Positions 17,146-25,239 are shown, numbered from the stretch's first letter. The stretch is 38,804 bases of DNA from Tidjanibacter sp. (GCA_017936005.1 JAGBGK010000039.1:1-38804); one strand, 5' to 3'. Program-made: numbers and translations. Notes: generated by a model not told the origin, from the sequence alone.

Positions 17146-18093
17146 TTATGCAATCTGCAAACTAATAAGATAGGCGTTGTAGGCCACAAAGCAGGCAAAG
17201 AGTAGCGCACCACCCACACGGGAGAGTTTGCCCTTTGTACCCAACAGCATCGTGAGCACCACAGCACCCGTCATCACTCCATAATCTACAAGGTTGATGT
17301 TGGGCGAATGGAGTGTGAGCACCTGCGAACTTGTGCCGAGGATGAGCGCAATATTGAAGATGTTGGAGCCCACAATGTTACCCAATGCGAGCTGGGTATT
17401 CTTCTTTGCGGCAGCCGCAAGCGAGGCGGCCAACTCGGGCAGCGAGGTGCCACAGGCGATGAGGGTGATGCTGATGAAGGCATCGCTCACGCCAAGCATT
17501 TTGGCGATCTCAATGGCGCAATCCACAAAGTGGGTACAACCCGTAATCAGCACCGTCAGGCCCACACCAATCAGCACCAACGACTTCCACAGAGGGATAT
17601 CCTTTGCGTCGGCCAACTCTTCGGGCTGGGGCGCATTCTTACCATCTTTGAGCGAGGTGTAGAGAAACCACGCAAAGATGGCCAACAGCACAAGGCCATC
17701 GATACGGCTCAAGCCACGGCCCTCGCCAACCCAGAAGTTGAACGCCAAGAGTGTGAGCAGTAGGCTCAACAGCAGGCACAATGGGAGGTCTTTTTTGCGG
17801 TTTTCTCGTGTGATAACAATGGGGCTGACAACAGCCGTGAGGCCCAAAATGGCCAACACGTTGAATATGTTGGAGCCAACCACGTTGCCAATGGCCACAC
17901 TCGAATTGCCATCGAAGGCACCTTTGAGGCTCACAATCATCTCCGGAAGGGATGTGCCGATGCCGACAACCACGGCACCAATCACAAAGTCGGAGATTTT
18001 CAGTTTGCGCGCCACGCCAACAGCACCATCCACAAACCAGTTGGCACCATAGATGATGGCCAGCAGCGCAATAATCAAAATAACGTATGTCAT
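17146..18093 (-). CDS. Na+/Ca2+ (CaCA family) antiporter, YrbG-like
   Basis: A 315-aa inner-membrane protein of about ten hydrophobic helices. It carries the two inverted alpha-repeats that define the CaCA family: GIGTSLPEMIVSLKGAF with GNVVGSNIFNVLAILG in the first half (near residues 45-85) and CGTSLPELAASLAAAA with GNIVGSNIFNIALILG in the second (near 210-255). The conserved Glu and Asn/Ser residues in these repeats bind the ions. A cytoplasmic loop lies near residues 145-170. The -7 box at 18224 implies a leader of about 120 bases that holds a small reading frame. Confidence 0.93.
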   Translation of the reverse strand: MTYVILIIALLAIIYGANWFVDGAVGVARKLKISDFVIGAVVVGIGTSLPEMIVSLKGAFDGNSSVAIGNVVGSNIFNVLAILGLTAVVSPIVITRENRKKDLPLCLLLSLLLTLLAFNFWVGEGRGLSRIDGLVLLAIFAWFLYTSLKDGKNAPQPEELADAKDIPLWKSLVLIGVGLTVLITGCTHFVDCAIEIAKMLGVSDAFISITLIACGTSLPELAASLAAAAKKNTQLALGNIVGSNIFNIALILGTSSQVLTLHSPNINLVDYGVMTGAVVLTMLLGTKGKLSRVGGALLFACFVAYNAYLISLQIA

Positions 18094-18098
18094 CTATC

Positions 18099-18179
18099 CT
18101 ATCTTGTAAACTTTTCAACATCTTTGGCCTCCCACACGAGTGCCTTTGGCAGATATGTCCTAATGGAGTGTTGTTTCAT
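18099..18179 (-). CDS. Possible 26-codon leader ORF upstream of the exchanger
   Basis: The long leader of the exchanger mRNA contains an ATG frame encoding MKQHSIRTYLPKALVWEAKD and six more residues, ending in TAG five bases before the exchanger ATG. The spacing would suit translational coupling. I have no homology evidence, and a short frame can arise by chance, so this is tentative. Confidence 0.25.
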   Translation of the reverse strand: MKQHSIRTYLPKALVWEAKDVEKFTR

Positions 18180-18223
18180 TGTCGCCGTATTCTCGTTGTA
18201 TGCTCACGATACGTGAGGTGGCG

Positions 18224-18231
18224 CAAAGGTA
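18224..18231 (-). promoter_or_regulatory. -7 box of the exchanger promoter
   Basis: The minus strand reads TACCTTTG, an exact -7 consensus; the -33 region is only T-rich. Transcription would start near 18217, leaving a leader of about 124 bases. Confidence 0.55.
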
Positions 18232-18284
18232 GGATATTATGTTGAAAAAAGGAAATAAAAAAGGTCTAAATTGAATACCCGATT

Positions 18285-19403
18285 TTACTCTTTGGCTCTC
18301 CGATGTTGCAACTTCTCGGATAGTCGGGTGCGCAGCGGAAGGTCATAGAACCTGTATGCTGCCCAAGCGAGAGTGATGCTGCCTGCCACCACGGCGAGAG
18401 CCACAGGCCACGCCTCGCCAAAGGTGAGCGCATTGTTCCAAACGTGGCGGTAGAAGATGTACATCAGCGGGTAGTGGATGATGTAGAGAGGGTAGGAAAG
18501 GTTGCCCGTAAAGGTGCAAATTTTGCGTGCACCACCCTCGACCTTGCCCGATGCGCCCAACTGCAACACAAGAGGGAAGAGGGTTGTGATGCAGAGTAGT
18601 TCGTAGAGCCCGTTTATCCACATCCTCTCGGCTCCGCCCAGGCGCGGCATAGAGAGCAGAACAATCAACGCCACCGAGCAGAGTAGGAATGTGCGACCTG
18701 TGCGCCACGCCTTGAAGTTGCGACACATCAACACTCCCAACGAAAAACTGAACAGCATACGCACAAGGCCACCCCAGAAGCCACCATCGGCCATAGTCCA
18801 CCCCACGCCAATACTGCCCGTGCCGATGGCACCGATGGCAACACCTATGCCACAAAGCACCACCACGACCTTCAACCACGCTGTCGAAAGGCGGCGCAGG
18901 AGGAATACATATGTAATATTGCCGATGTACTCAAAGAAGAGCGACCAGGCAGGGCCGTTGAGGGAGAACATCTCGCCGTTGCCCCTCACGTCGGACATTG
19001 CACCCACTCCGGAGGGTAACATCGTGGCCGTCATCAGCCAAGCGACACCCACCGCCACCAACGATGTGGTGGTGCCGTCCCAGCGTTCACACCCCACAGC
19101 AAGGAAGGCCACAACGCCCACCACGGAGGCCAAAACGACCATCGGGTGTAGGCGCACAAAGCGGCGCAGTAGGAACTCGCGGGTGGTCATCGCTCCGCTA
19201 CACAGGCGGTTGTCGTAGGCATAACCCACCACAAAACCCGACAACAGGAAGAAGAAGTCCACCGCCAAGTAGCCGTGGTTGAAACGCTGGTCGAGTGGCG
19301 AGGTGGCAAAGGCCTCAAAGATGTGGAAACAGATGACCATAAGGGCTGCTACTCCTCGCAGACCGTCAAGGATGAGGTAGTGGTTTTGGGTGTGTTGTTG
19401 CAT
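18285..19403 (-). CDS. Membrane acyltransferase (acyltransferase 3 / OatA-like family)
   Basis: A 372-aa integral membrane protein with about ten hydrophobic helices. The N-terminal LILDGLRGVAALMVICFHIFEAF contains the R-x10-H signature of acyltransferase family 3 on the first helix, and YLAVDFFFLLSGFVVGYAY follows as in OatA/NolX-type O-acetyltransferases. These enzymes move acetyl or other acyl groups onto sugars or peptidoglycan across the inner membrane. The substrate cannot be told from sequence. It is a single gene, divergent from ppa. Confidence 0.9.
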   Translation of the reverse strand: MQQHTQNHYLILDGLRGVAALMVICFHIFEAFATSPLDQRFNHGYLAVDFFFLLSGFVVGYAYDNRLCSGAMTTREFLLRRFVRLHPMVVLASVVGVVAFLAVGCERWDGTTTSLVAVGVAWLMTATMLPSGVGAMSDVRGNGEMFSLNGPAWSLFFEYIGNITYVFLLRRLSTAWLKVVVVLCGIGVAIGAIGTGSIGVGWTMADGGFWGGLVRMLFSFSLGVLMCRNFKAWRTGRTFLLCSVALIVLLSMPRLGGAERMWINGLYELLCITTLFPLVLQLGASGKVEGGARKICTFTGNLSYPLYIIHYPLMYIFYRHVWNNALTFGEAWPVALAVVAGSITLAWAAYRFYDLPLRTRLSEKLQHRRAKE

Positions 19404-19438
19404 TGGGCGGAGTTGTTTTTGTTGGTTATCTCTGCCTA

Positions 19439-19446
19439 CAAAGGTA
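19439..19446 (-). promoter_or_regulatory. -7 box of the acyltransferase promoter
   Basis: The minus strand reads TACCTTTG, an exact match to the -7 consensus, about 36 bases before the ATG at 19403. No clear -33 TTTG is seen. Confidence 0.55.
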
Positions 19447-19465
19447 GCATTTTTTGCGAAATAGC

Positions 19466-19496
19466 TTTGATAAGAGAAAATAGATTGCTATTTTTG
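19466..19496 (+). promoter_or_regulatory. ppa promoter
   Basis: TTTG (19466-19469) and TATTTTTG (19489-19496) are 19 bases apart and match the consensus. Transcription would begin near 19503, about 35 bases before the ppa ATG. Confidence 0.8.
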
Positions 19497-19536
19497 TGGG
19501 TGCAGAACTATTGCTCAGACTAAAACTCCACGCTGT

Positions 19537-20154
19537 ATGGAATACAAAAACACACATAAAGCCCACCCGTGGCACGGTATCGACCCCGGAACACCCGACG
19601 AGGTGAGGGCTTTCATTGAGATTGTGCCAACCGACACCGTAAAGTATGAAGTGGATAAGGCCACGGGCTACCTGATGGTGGACCGCCCACAGAAGTTCTC
19701 CAACATTGTCCCCTCGCTCTATGGCTTTTTGCCACGCACCTACTGTGCCGAAAAGATGGCCGAGCTGACCAACAAGGCCCTTGCGAGGTTTGATGTTGAG
19801 GGCGACGGCGACCCGCTGGATATCTGTGTGCTCACGGAGAAGGATGTCACCCACGGCGATATCATTGTGCGTGCGAGGCCCATTGGTGGTCTGCGCCTGC
19901 TCGACCACAATCAGGCGGACGATAAGATTATTGCTGTGCTGATGAACGATGCGATTTATGGCGAGATGACCGACATCGAACAACTCCCCACCCGCATTGT
20001 GCGTAGGCTCATTCACTATTTCACCACCTACAAGGATATCCCCGGAGAGCACACCTCACGTATGAGGTTTGTGAGTATCTACGGGGCCGATGTTGCCCGT
20101 GATGTCATCGCCCGCTCAATGGAGGACTACAACGACCTTATCAATAAAGAGTAA
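19537..20154 (+). CDS. ppa: Inorganic pyrophosphatase (family I)
   Basis: A 205-aa soluble pyrophosphatase that hydrolyses PPi to two phosphates and so drives biosynthetic reactions. The metal-binding signature is GDGDPLDICVLTE (near residues 89-101), and the substrate-binding start FIEIVPTDTVKYEVDKATG is clear near 27-45. YGFLPRTYC replaces the more usual YGFIPxTL. The length fits family I enzymes. It has its own promoter and no close co-directional neighbour. Confidence 0.95.
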   Translation: MEYKNTHKAHPWHGIDPGTPDEVRAFIEIVPTDTVKYEVDKATGYLMVDRPQKFSNIVPSLYGFLPRTYCAEKMAELTNKALARFDVEGDGDPLDICVLTEKDVTHGDIIVRARPIGGLRLLDHNQADDKIIAVLMNDAIYGEMTDIEQLPTRIVRRLIHYFTTYKDIPGEHTSRMRFVSIYGADVARDVIARSMEDYNDLINKE

Positions 20155-20401
20155 ACAAAACGGCTCCCCCGCGGATAGGTTTTTTAATTTTTAACTGATT
20201 GATTTTCAGAGTTGGTTTTTGCAAAAATTGCAAAATGCTGCATAGAAGGCTACACGGAGAGTGTAGTTAAGTCCATTTTTGGGCGAGTAAAACGCTGAGA
20301 GCAAACATCTTTCGCTGATGCGATATGTATAAACAGAATTGGTGCGTGTAGGGAACGATGTAGTCCCGTCACGCACCAATTTTTGTGTATATACTATTCT
20401 C
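20155..20401. terminator. Gap between ppa and lipoprotein gene, with a large hairpin at 20337-20381
   Basis: The main structure is a perfect 12-bp stem AATTGGTGCGTG (20337-20348) with CACGCACCAATT (20370-20381), with an inner GGGA/TCCC pair, then TTTTTG in the plus direction. It probably terminates the converging ppa and lipoprotein transcripts. A smaller CTACAC/GTGTAG hairpin lies near 20250-20271. I see no gene in this stretch. Confidence 0.7.
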
Positions 20402-21292
20402 TTACTTCTTACTAAGTGAAAGAATCACAGTGAAAGTCCCGAAGGTCTCCATAAACTCCTTTTCCAACTCGGCAATCTGAGCGGCATCGAGCTTCAAGCC
20501 TTCGTTCTCCTTCTCTACGAGGTCAACCATACCACCCAACCAAGCAGCCTGCTTAGGGATGATGATGAAGAGGCGGTCGCCATCTTCGTCGGGGAATGAG
20601 GTAGCATTTACCTTGTATGAACCACCTTCATAGAGGTCAAATGTGAGGTTATTGCCATTGTGAGTATAGTTCTTAACTTTTGCCTCACCCTCCATAGTGT
20701 GATTGAGCTTACCATCAGCAGCGAATGTAGCATCGGCAAAGAACTTCTTCATCACGTCGATAATACGGTCACCGTGCATTGCATCTACTGGGATATAGTT
20801 CTGACCCTGGAAGAGAACACCTTCAGGCAACTGAAGTGCGGTCTTGCCTTCGGCAGGAACAACATTGACTGCTGAATTGAGGTAAGAATAGTTGCCTTTA
20901 ATGTCAAAGGATTCTTTTACACGGTAGTTAACCTTATCACCAATTGATGTTCGCATAATCATCTTATTCGCTGTCACCTCAATCTCAAACTCACGCGTAT
21001 CAGAAAATTCCCGTGTAAATAATATATTGTCTTTTAATTCGTATTGACCTTGAAGCATTCGCCATCCCATTGCTCCTTCACTATTGTCATAACCAATCAC
21101 ATTGTATATTCCGTCTGCTGAAAAATTCACGAACACACTTGCTTCCGGAGTAAAATTAAACCACTTACCCACAATCAGCTGCGGATAATCCTTGTAAGGA
21201 TTCACCTCGTCATCGTCGTTGTCACAACTGCTCATCGTAAAGCTGAGCATCACAGCCACGAGGGCCATTCCAATCATTCTGAAAGTCTTCAT
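20402..21292 (-). CDS. Lipoprotein with lipocalin-like N-terminal domain
   Basis: A 296-aa protein starting at the ATG that begins the signal peptide MKTFRMIGMALVAVMLSFTM, with lipobox SSC and then an acidic DNDDDE sorting-like patch, which in Bacteroidetes often sends lipoproteins to the cell surface. Residues ~35-125 (LIVGKWFNFTPEASVFVNFS, then GQYELKDNILFTR) look like the lipocalin-like beta-barrel domains common in this phylum. The second half (NYSYLNSAVN...DLYEGGSYKVNATS) is another beta-rich region I do not recognise. Its upstream region holds phased direct repeats, and the AraC-type gene is next on the same strand. Confidence 0.8.
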   Translation of the reverse strand: MKTFRMIGMALVAVMLSFTMSSCDNDDDEVNPYKDYPQLIVGKWFNFTPEASVFVNFSADGIYNVIGYDNSEGAMGWRMLQGQYELKDNILFTREFSDTREFEIEVTANKMIMRTSIGDKVNYRVKESFDIKGNYSYLNSAVNVVPAEGKTALQLPEGVLFQGQNYIPVDAMHGDRIIDVMKKFFADATFAADGKLNHTMEGEAKVKNYTHNGNNLTFDLYEGGSYKVNATSFPDEDGDRLFIIIPKQAAWLGGMVDLVEKENEGLKLDAAQIAELEKEFMETFGTFTVILSLSKK

Positions 21293-21400
21293 TGTTGTTA
21301 ATGTTTTTATTGTTAATGCTATACTATTGCACACTTATATCTCCACGCTTCAACCACTCCCGCATTTTTGCAGAGGCGTTGAAGGCAGGCACAGATTTGG

Positions 21401-21521
21401 GTGCAAAGTTATGCACAAAAGAATATATGGGAAAATTATCGGCAGAGCATTATTACAATGCGATTCGTGCAAAATTACAATTCTGCGTGCAAATCTACAA
21501 AGGCGGTGTGCAAATCTACAA
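21401..21521 (-). promoter_or_regulatory. Phased GTGCAAA direct repeats and -7 box upstream of the lipoprotein
   Basis: GTGCAAAATTACAA (21467-21480), GTGCAAATCTACAA (21487-21500) and GTGCAAATCTACAA (21508-21521) are spaced 20 and 21 bases, two helical turns apart. A fourth GTGCAAA is at 21401-21407, overlapping the complement of TAACTTTG (21404-21411), a -7 box for the lipoprotein gene. Two-turn-phased direct repeats upstream of a promoter suit an AraC-type activator; the adjacent regulator is the obvious candidate. Confidence 0.65.
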
Positions 21522-21551
21522 ACCGCCCGTTTAGTCGAAATTCAGACCCTT

Positions 21552-22613
21552 TTATTGCTTGATGCTTTCTATGAATTCAGCAGGTGTGACACCTGTAATT
21601 TTCTGGAAATTCCTGACCGCTGTAGTACGCTGATTGTATCCTACATAAGCAAACAACTTCGGTAAACTCGTCTCAGGATTACGCTTCAATTGCTCTACAA
21701 TATAGTTCACTCTGCGTTGGTTGATATACTCATTGAATGTCAAACCTGTATTCTGCTTCACGGCATCACCCACATAGGTACGATTGGATTTCAAGTAGTC
21801 GGACAGCGTATTCAAGTTCAAACTGGCTTCACGCCATTTCTCTTCGTTATCAAGTGCCGTGATGATTCTATCCCAAAGCCCTTTCTCCTCAGACACCGGA
21901 ACACTATCATTGGTTTCAGGCATAGTCCAAGACTCCGAAGGAAGCAGGCGTTCTCTCAATTCAAAGTAAGTGATGAGCACAAAGAAAGCCATCCACACCA
22001 CCTGATGCCCGAGAGCAAACCAGTAGTTGTGGGTTATCTGTAAGGCAAAATACATACATCCTATCAGACAGAATCCCGTAGCATAAATACGGATAAGACG
22101 CTTGCTTGCACTGCACCTGCGCCAATCATACGGCACGAGGAGAAGCGTAAAGCCATAAAACAACATCACCACAAGGGAAAACAGTCGGAACAGCACATTG
22201 AACTCCCCGATATGTGTCCACAAGTCGGAATAGGTGTATATCGGAGTGAACTCAATCCCGGCACACATACCCACAAACACCAATAACAACAAAGGAGAAA
22301 ACAGCAGTGCATAAATCTTGCTGCGGCTGATTGTGGACTGTATCACCTCCAAAGGATAGAGGAAAAAGCACATTTGAATGAAAATGGGAACAAAGGTGTG
22401 CTCCGGCTCCAAGAATGCTCCGTCAGCCGTAGTAGTCCCCGCCCAAGTACGGAAGATAAAGGTGAAGGTGAAAAATGCCGACACCCAACAGAACAACGCC
22501 TGAATAGTGCGCGAATGGTCATTGGGCTCCTTACGGCGCTTCCACAAAAGGATACCGCATACAATAAAAGTTATGGTCATCAAAACCAAAAGGGCAGTGG
22601 CTATGTATTTCAT
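21552..22613 (-). CDS. Membrane-anchored AraC-family transcriptional regulator
   Basis: A 353-aa protein. Residues 1-220 contain about six or seven hydrophobic helices (for example ATALLVLMTITFIVCGILLW, ALLFSPLLLLVFVGMCAG, MAFFVLITYFEL). Residues ~245-350 form an AraC-type double helix-turn-helix (LNTLSDYLKSNRTYVGDAVKQ...FNEYINQRRVNYIVEQL...VGYNQRTTAVRNFQKITGVTPAEF). A membrane sensor joined directly to an AraC DNA-binding domain is found in Bacteroidetes. It lies upstream of the lipoprotein gene on the same strand with 259 bases between, where the repeats are. The signal it senses is unknown. Confidence 0.88.
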   Translation of the reverse strand: MKYIATALLVLMTITFIVCGILLWKRRKEPNDHSRTIQALFCWVSAFFTFTFIFRTWAGTTTADGAFLEPEHTFVPIFIQMCFFLYPLEVIQSTISRSKIYALLFSPLLLLVFVGMCAGIEFTPIYTYSDLWTHIGEFNVLFRLFSLVVMLFYGFTLLLVPYDWRRCSASKRLIRIYATGFCLIGCMYFALQITHNYWFALGHQVVWMAFFVLITYFELRERLLPSESWTMPETNDSVPVSEEKGLWDRIITALDNEEKWREASLNLNTLSDYLKSNRTYVGDAVKQNTGLTFNEYINQRRVNYIVEQLKRNPETSLPKLFAYVGYNQRTTAVRNFQKITGVTPAEFIESIKQ

Positions 22614-22685
22614 GTTTTCGGATTTCTAAAATTTGAAAATTCTATCTTATTACTCTCTTTCTGAATAGAATCAACAGATATTACA

Positions 22686-22750
22686 TTTTACGCAGTGAGT
22701 TGATTATTTTTACGCAATGCAAATATATGTCCGATTTTTAGACCTCCAAA
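22686..22750 (-). promoter_or_regulatory. Promoter and direct repeat of the AraC-type gene
   Basis: On the minus strand TTTG (22747-22750) and TATATTTG (22720-22727) are 19 bases apart, a full consensus promoter. A direct repeat, plus-strand TTTTACGCAGTG (22686) and TTTTACGCAATG (22708), 22 bases apart, overlaps the start region and may be an autoregulatory site. The leader is about 100 bases. Confidence 0.65.
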
Positions 22751-22794
22751 GAATTTAGCATATTATTTCGGACTAATTTGCAACCGTACTATGA

Positions 22795-23892
22795 TTAGCA
22801 CTCATTGCTTGCTGCGACGCATAGGGCGGTTTGGACAAACTCCTGTGGAAAGTGGGTTTTGAGGTAGGCGGTGGTATAGACCAAGCGAGCAACCTCCGCC
22901 AGATGGGCTTTTGGGTATGTCCAACCACCATCCTTTATCAGTTTGCCGAACAGGCCTTTGTATTTGCGAAATCGTTGGCGGTGGGTGTTGTATTCTTGTT
23001 TCTTATGTTTGTTCAGCACCTTACGAAACGCCTCCGCCTCGCTTGGAGTATAACCAACCAATTTGGCGATAGCATAGACCTGTTCGTCATAGAGTATCCC
23101 GCCACAAGTTTCACTTAAAATTGATTCTATTTCTGGGGCAAACTTTGTTTTGCTGGCGATGTTATATCTGCGATGTAAGAACACGTAGTGCGCAGGCAAG
23201 TTATCAGCGCAGAGTGGTATTAAATCCTCAAAATAAGGTTTTGCTTGTTGCAGATACTTCTGCAAAACGGTATTCGGATTACATCCATATACGCCCGTCA
23301 AGTCTTCCGAACGGAGCAGAGTGAAGAAGGTTGCCTGATCATCAAAAGGCATATATTCCAACTTATCACTAAAATAACCCAATAGCTGCGCTGTGCGTTG
23401 GCTCGGATAAATTATCAACGCAGGGGCGTCATCATTGAGTTCTCGTTCACCTAAACGCTCCCTATCCTCATCAAACTCGAGGTTCATAATCTCGGTTTGA
23501 ATCTGCGATTTTGTAGCATTGGTGGCCAAACCAATCTCAACGAAGCGGGGCTTATCGGTCTGCATAAAGCGGTTGAAATCAAGCCCCAAACGAATAGGGT
23601 CAACCTCCGTAATTCCTAACGCATAGCACACCGCTGATGCGTGGGCAAGAGTACGATAAGGCATAAAATAATATCCACTATCATAGGTCACTCGCCACAC
23701 GAAATAGAGATACGCCATATAGCCCTCCACTTGCTCGAAGGTAGCAATCTCCATCTCTATTCTCGCCTCAATATCGGGAGTTATATTCCCTCTCCAACGG
23801 TCGATAGCTCCACCCCAAATCTCGGAGATAAACTCCTCTTTAACATTCTCATCAAAAGGTAACACCGAACGAAATCTGATACACTCAATCAT
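22795..23892 (-). CDS. Short C-family DNA polymerase (DnaE)-like protein lacking catalytic aspartates
   Basis: A 365-aa protein that lines up with the palm and fingers of DnaE in the right order. RIEMEIATFEQVEGYMAYLYFVW (44-66) matches the DnaE 'R-x-E-x-E-L-x-VI...GYFLIVWDF' block; AVCYALGITEVDPIRLGLDF (87-106) matches 'SLVAYALGITDIDPL'; MPFDDQATFFTLLRSEDLTGVYG matches 'LDDPKTFELLQRGDTTGVFQ'; LYDEQVYAIAKLVGYTPSEA (268-287) matches 'YQEQVMQIAQ'; TTAYLKTHFPQEFVQTAL matches the fingers end. The PHP, OB and tau-binding parts are missing. The catalytic PDIDIDF is replaced by KPRFVEIGL, and GPGRGS by MPYRTL, so polymerase activity is very unlikely. It starts two bases after the stop of the FtsK-gamma-like gene. 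Confidence 0.8.
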   Translation of the reverse strand: MIECIRFRSVLPFDENVKEEFISEIWGGAIDRWRGNITPDIEARIEMEIATFEQVEGYMAYLYFVWRVTYDSGYYFMPYRTLAHASAVCYALGITEVDPIRLGLDFNRFMQTDKPRFVEIGLATNATKSQIQTEIMNLEFDEDRERLGERELNDDAPALIIYPSQRTAQLLGYFSDKLEYMPFDDQATFFTLLRSEDLTGVYGCNPNTVLQKYLQQAKPYFEDLIPLCADNLPAHYVFLHRRYNIASKTKFAPEIESILSETCGGILYDEQVYAIAKLVGYTPSEAEAFRKVLNKHKKQEYNTHRQRFRKYKGLFGKLIKDGGWTYPKAHLAEVARLVYTTAYLKTHFPQEFVQTALCVAASNEC

Positions 23893-23894
23893 AA

Positions 23895-24842
23895 CTAATC
23901 CCACCAATTATGCATATGAAACTCCAAAAATTTAAACAAAATGCAATACGCTTTATAGTAACGCACCCTTTGCTTGTCGCCTTTGCAAATAAGACCGTTA
24001 TGGTCGTGATAAATTCTAAATCGTTCGGTATTATGCAGGTTTACCCGATAAGGGAAATGCTCGCAATTACCACTCTCGTTACCATCTTTTAGGACTATTT
24101 CTATTAGGCGGCAGGCTGTACGCATTGTACTTACCACATAACGTCCATTTCGACAATGTCCGAACTGCTCCCAATATTCAATCATTCGCTCGATTTTGAA
24201 TTTTAAAATCTGGAAAATATACGACCAATCGTAATCGCCACCCCACGGCAATTCGCGCATAATCATATCGTGTTTTTGCCTATCGTGCGCTCCCACATAG
24301 GCATTCCAATCCTCACGCTTCATTCCGTGGACTGGTCCTTTGTCCCAATTTTTATCCTCCTCTTCCCACTCTTTACCGAGGAGTTCACTTTCGGCTTGTC
24401 TCTCCTCCTCGGTCATCGCCTCAAAGCGGACACGAGCCTCTTCTCTCTTGCACACCTCTTTGGTAAACGGAAGGTTATTTGCTATTTTGAAATAATACCC
24501 ATCGCCCTCCTCTTCGCGTTCTTTTGCCTCATTTGCTGCACACTTTGCCTGCCATTTATCCTCCAACGGTTGCAGACGGGCAATGGTAGCAAGGTCTGCC
24601 AATTTTTTATTGAGCTTGCGAGCGCAACAATAATAGATTTTGCGTGGATGGAGGGAACTCCACTTTTCGCCAATAATATACGCCTGCTCCAACTGCTTGA
24701 TAATGCGTTCTGCTCGGTTAAAGCCGATGCAAAATTTATCACTGATAGCCGATGCCGACACCGCCTGTCGCTCAACCACATAATGCGCCACCTCATCAAA
24801 GAGAGGGTCGCGGCTGTTCCAATCAAATGTTTTATTATTCAT
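23895..24842 (-). CDS. Protein with FtsK-gamma-like winged helix and unknown C-terminal domain
   Basis: A 315-aa cytoplasmic protein. Residues 12-70 (DPLFDEVAHYVVERQAVSAS, then FCIGFNRAERIIKQLEQAYIIG) match the FtsK gamma domain, a winged helix that in FtsK reads KOPS DNA sequences. The FtsK motor domain is absent. A charged middle follows (residues 95-185, with EREEEG, EERQAES, EWEEEDKNWD). The C-terminal ~110 residues have YDWSYIFQILKFKIERMIEYWEQFGH and end FKFLEFHMHNWWD, a pattern I associate with phage or mobile-element proteins but cannot name. It is translationally coupled to the DnaE-like gene. Confidence 0.8.
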   Translation of the reverse strand: MNNKTFDWNSRDPLFDEVAHYVVERQAVSASAISDKFCIGFNRAERIIKQLEQAYIIGEKWSSLHPRKIYYCCARKLNKKLADLATIARLQPLEDKWQAKCAANEAKEREEEGDGYYFKIANNLPFTKEVCKREEARVRFEAMTEEERQAESELLGKEWEEEDKNWDKGPVHGMKREDWNAYVGAHDRQKHDMIMRELPWGGDYDWSYIFQILKFKIERMIEYWEQFGHCRNGRYVVSTMRTACRLIEIVLKDGNESGNCEHFPYRVNLHNTERFRIYHDHNGLICKGDKQRVRYYKAYCILFKFLEFHMHNWWD

Positions 24843-24898
24843 TTGGTTATAGTATTAAATTTTTCGGCAAAACTACTGCCTTACACAGACAAAAGCCG

Positions 24899-25177
24899 TC
24901 AGAGTGATTTCAATTCTTGTTTAAGTTGAGTTATTCGTTTGGCACCTGCTTCGAGGTCGTAGCAGAATAGCCCTGCAAACGAGCAGTTGCAGAGCATTTC
25001 GATATCGGCTTCGGTTATCGGGCGAGGAAAGCCGCAGTCAGCGTATGGTTGCATCTTCCGCCAAACGGCACTAATGAGCGACTCGCCCGTGCGAATTTCG
25101 AGCCGAGGCTCTCGCTGTGCAAAATAGTAGAATAGCATCTCACGGTGGAGAGCCTCTCGGAGTTCGTATTTTATCAT
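24899..25177 (-). CDS. Small protein of unknown function
   Basis: A 92-aa protein from the ATG at 25177 (MIKYELREALHREMLFYYFA); a longer start would need TTG and overlap the -7-like box TACTTTTG (25196-25203). It contains RTGESLISAVWRKMQPYADC, a Cys pair at MLCNCSFAGLFCYDLEAGA and a helical end. I do not recognise it. It is 56 bases upstream of the FtsK-gamma-like gene on the same strand and probably heads that three-gene unit. Confidence 0.6.
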   Translation of the reverse strand: MIKYELREALHREMLFYYFAQREPRLEIRTGESLISAVWRKMQPYADCGFPRPITEADIEMLCNCSFAGLFCYDLEAGAKRITQLKQELKSL

Positions 25178-25204
25178 AAATTCTTGATTATGCAACAAAA
25201 GTAA

Positions 25205-25239
25205 AACCCCTCTCTGCCATATCAGGTCAGAGAGGGGTT
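25205..25239. terminator. Terminator between the coiled-coil gene and the 92-aa gene
   Basis: A perfect 12-bp stem AACCCCTCTCTG/CAGAGAGGGGTT with an 11-base loop lies 20 bases after the coiled-coil stop and is followed on the minus strand by TTACTTTTG. It separates two transcription units. Confidence 0.88.

Noticed and set aside
21401..21521. Short regular repeats taken as a possible CRISPR array
   Set aside because: Units are only about 14 bases with 6-7-base gaps, there are only three or four, and they lie in a promoter region next to an AraC-type gene; an operator array fits better.
22795..23892. Functional DNA polymerase III alpha subunit
   Set aside because: The protein is about a third of normal length and the catalytic aspartate motif is replaced.
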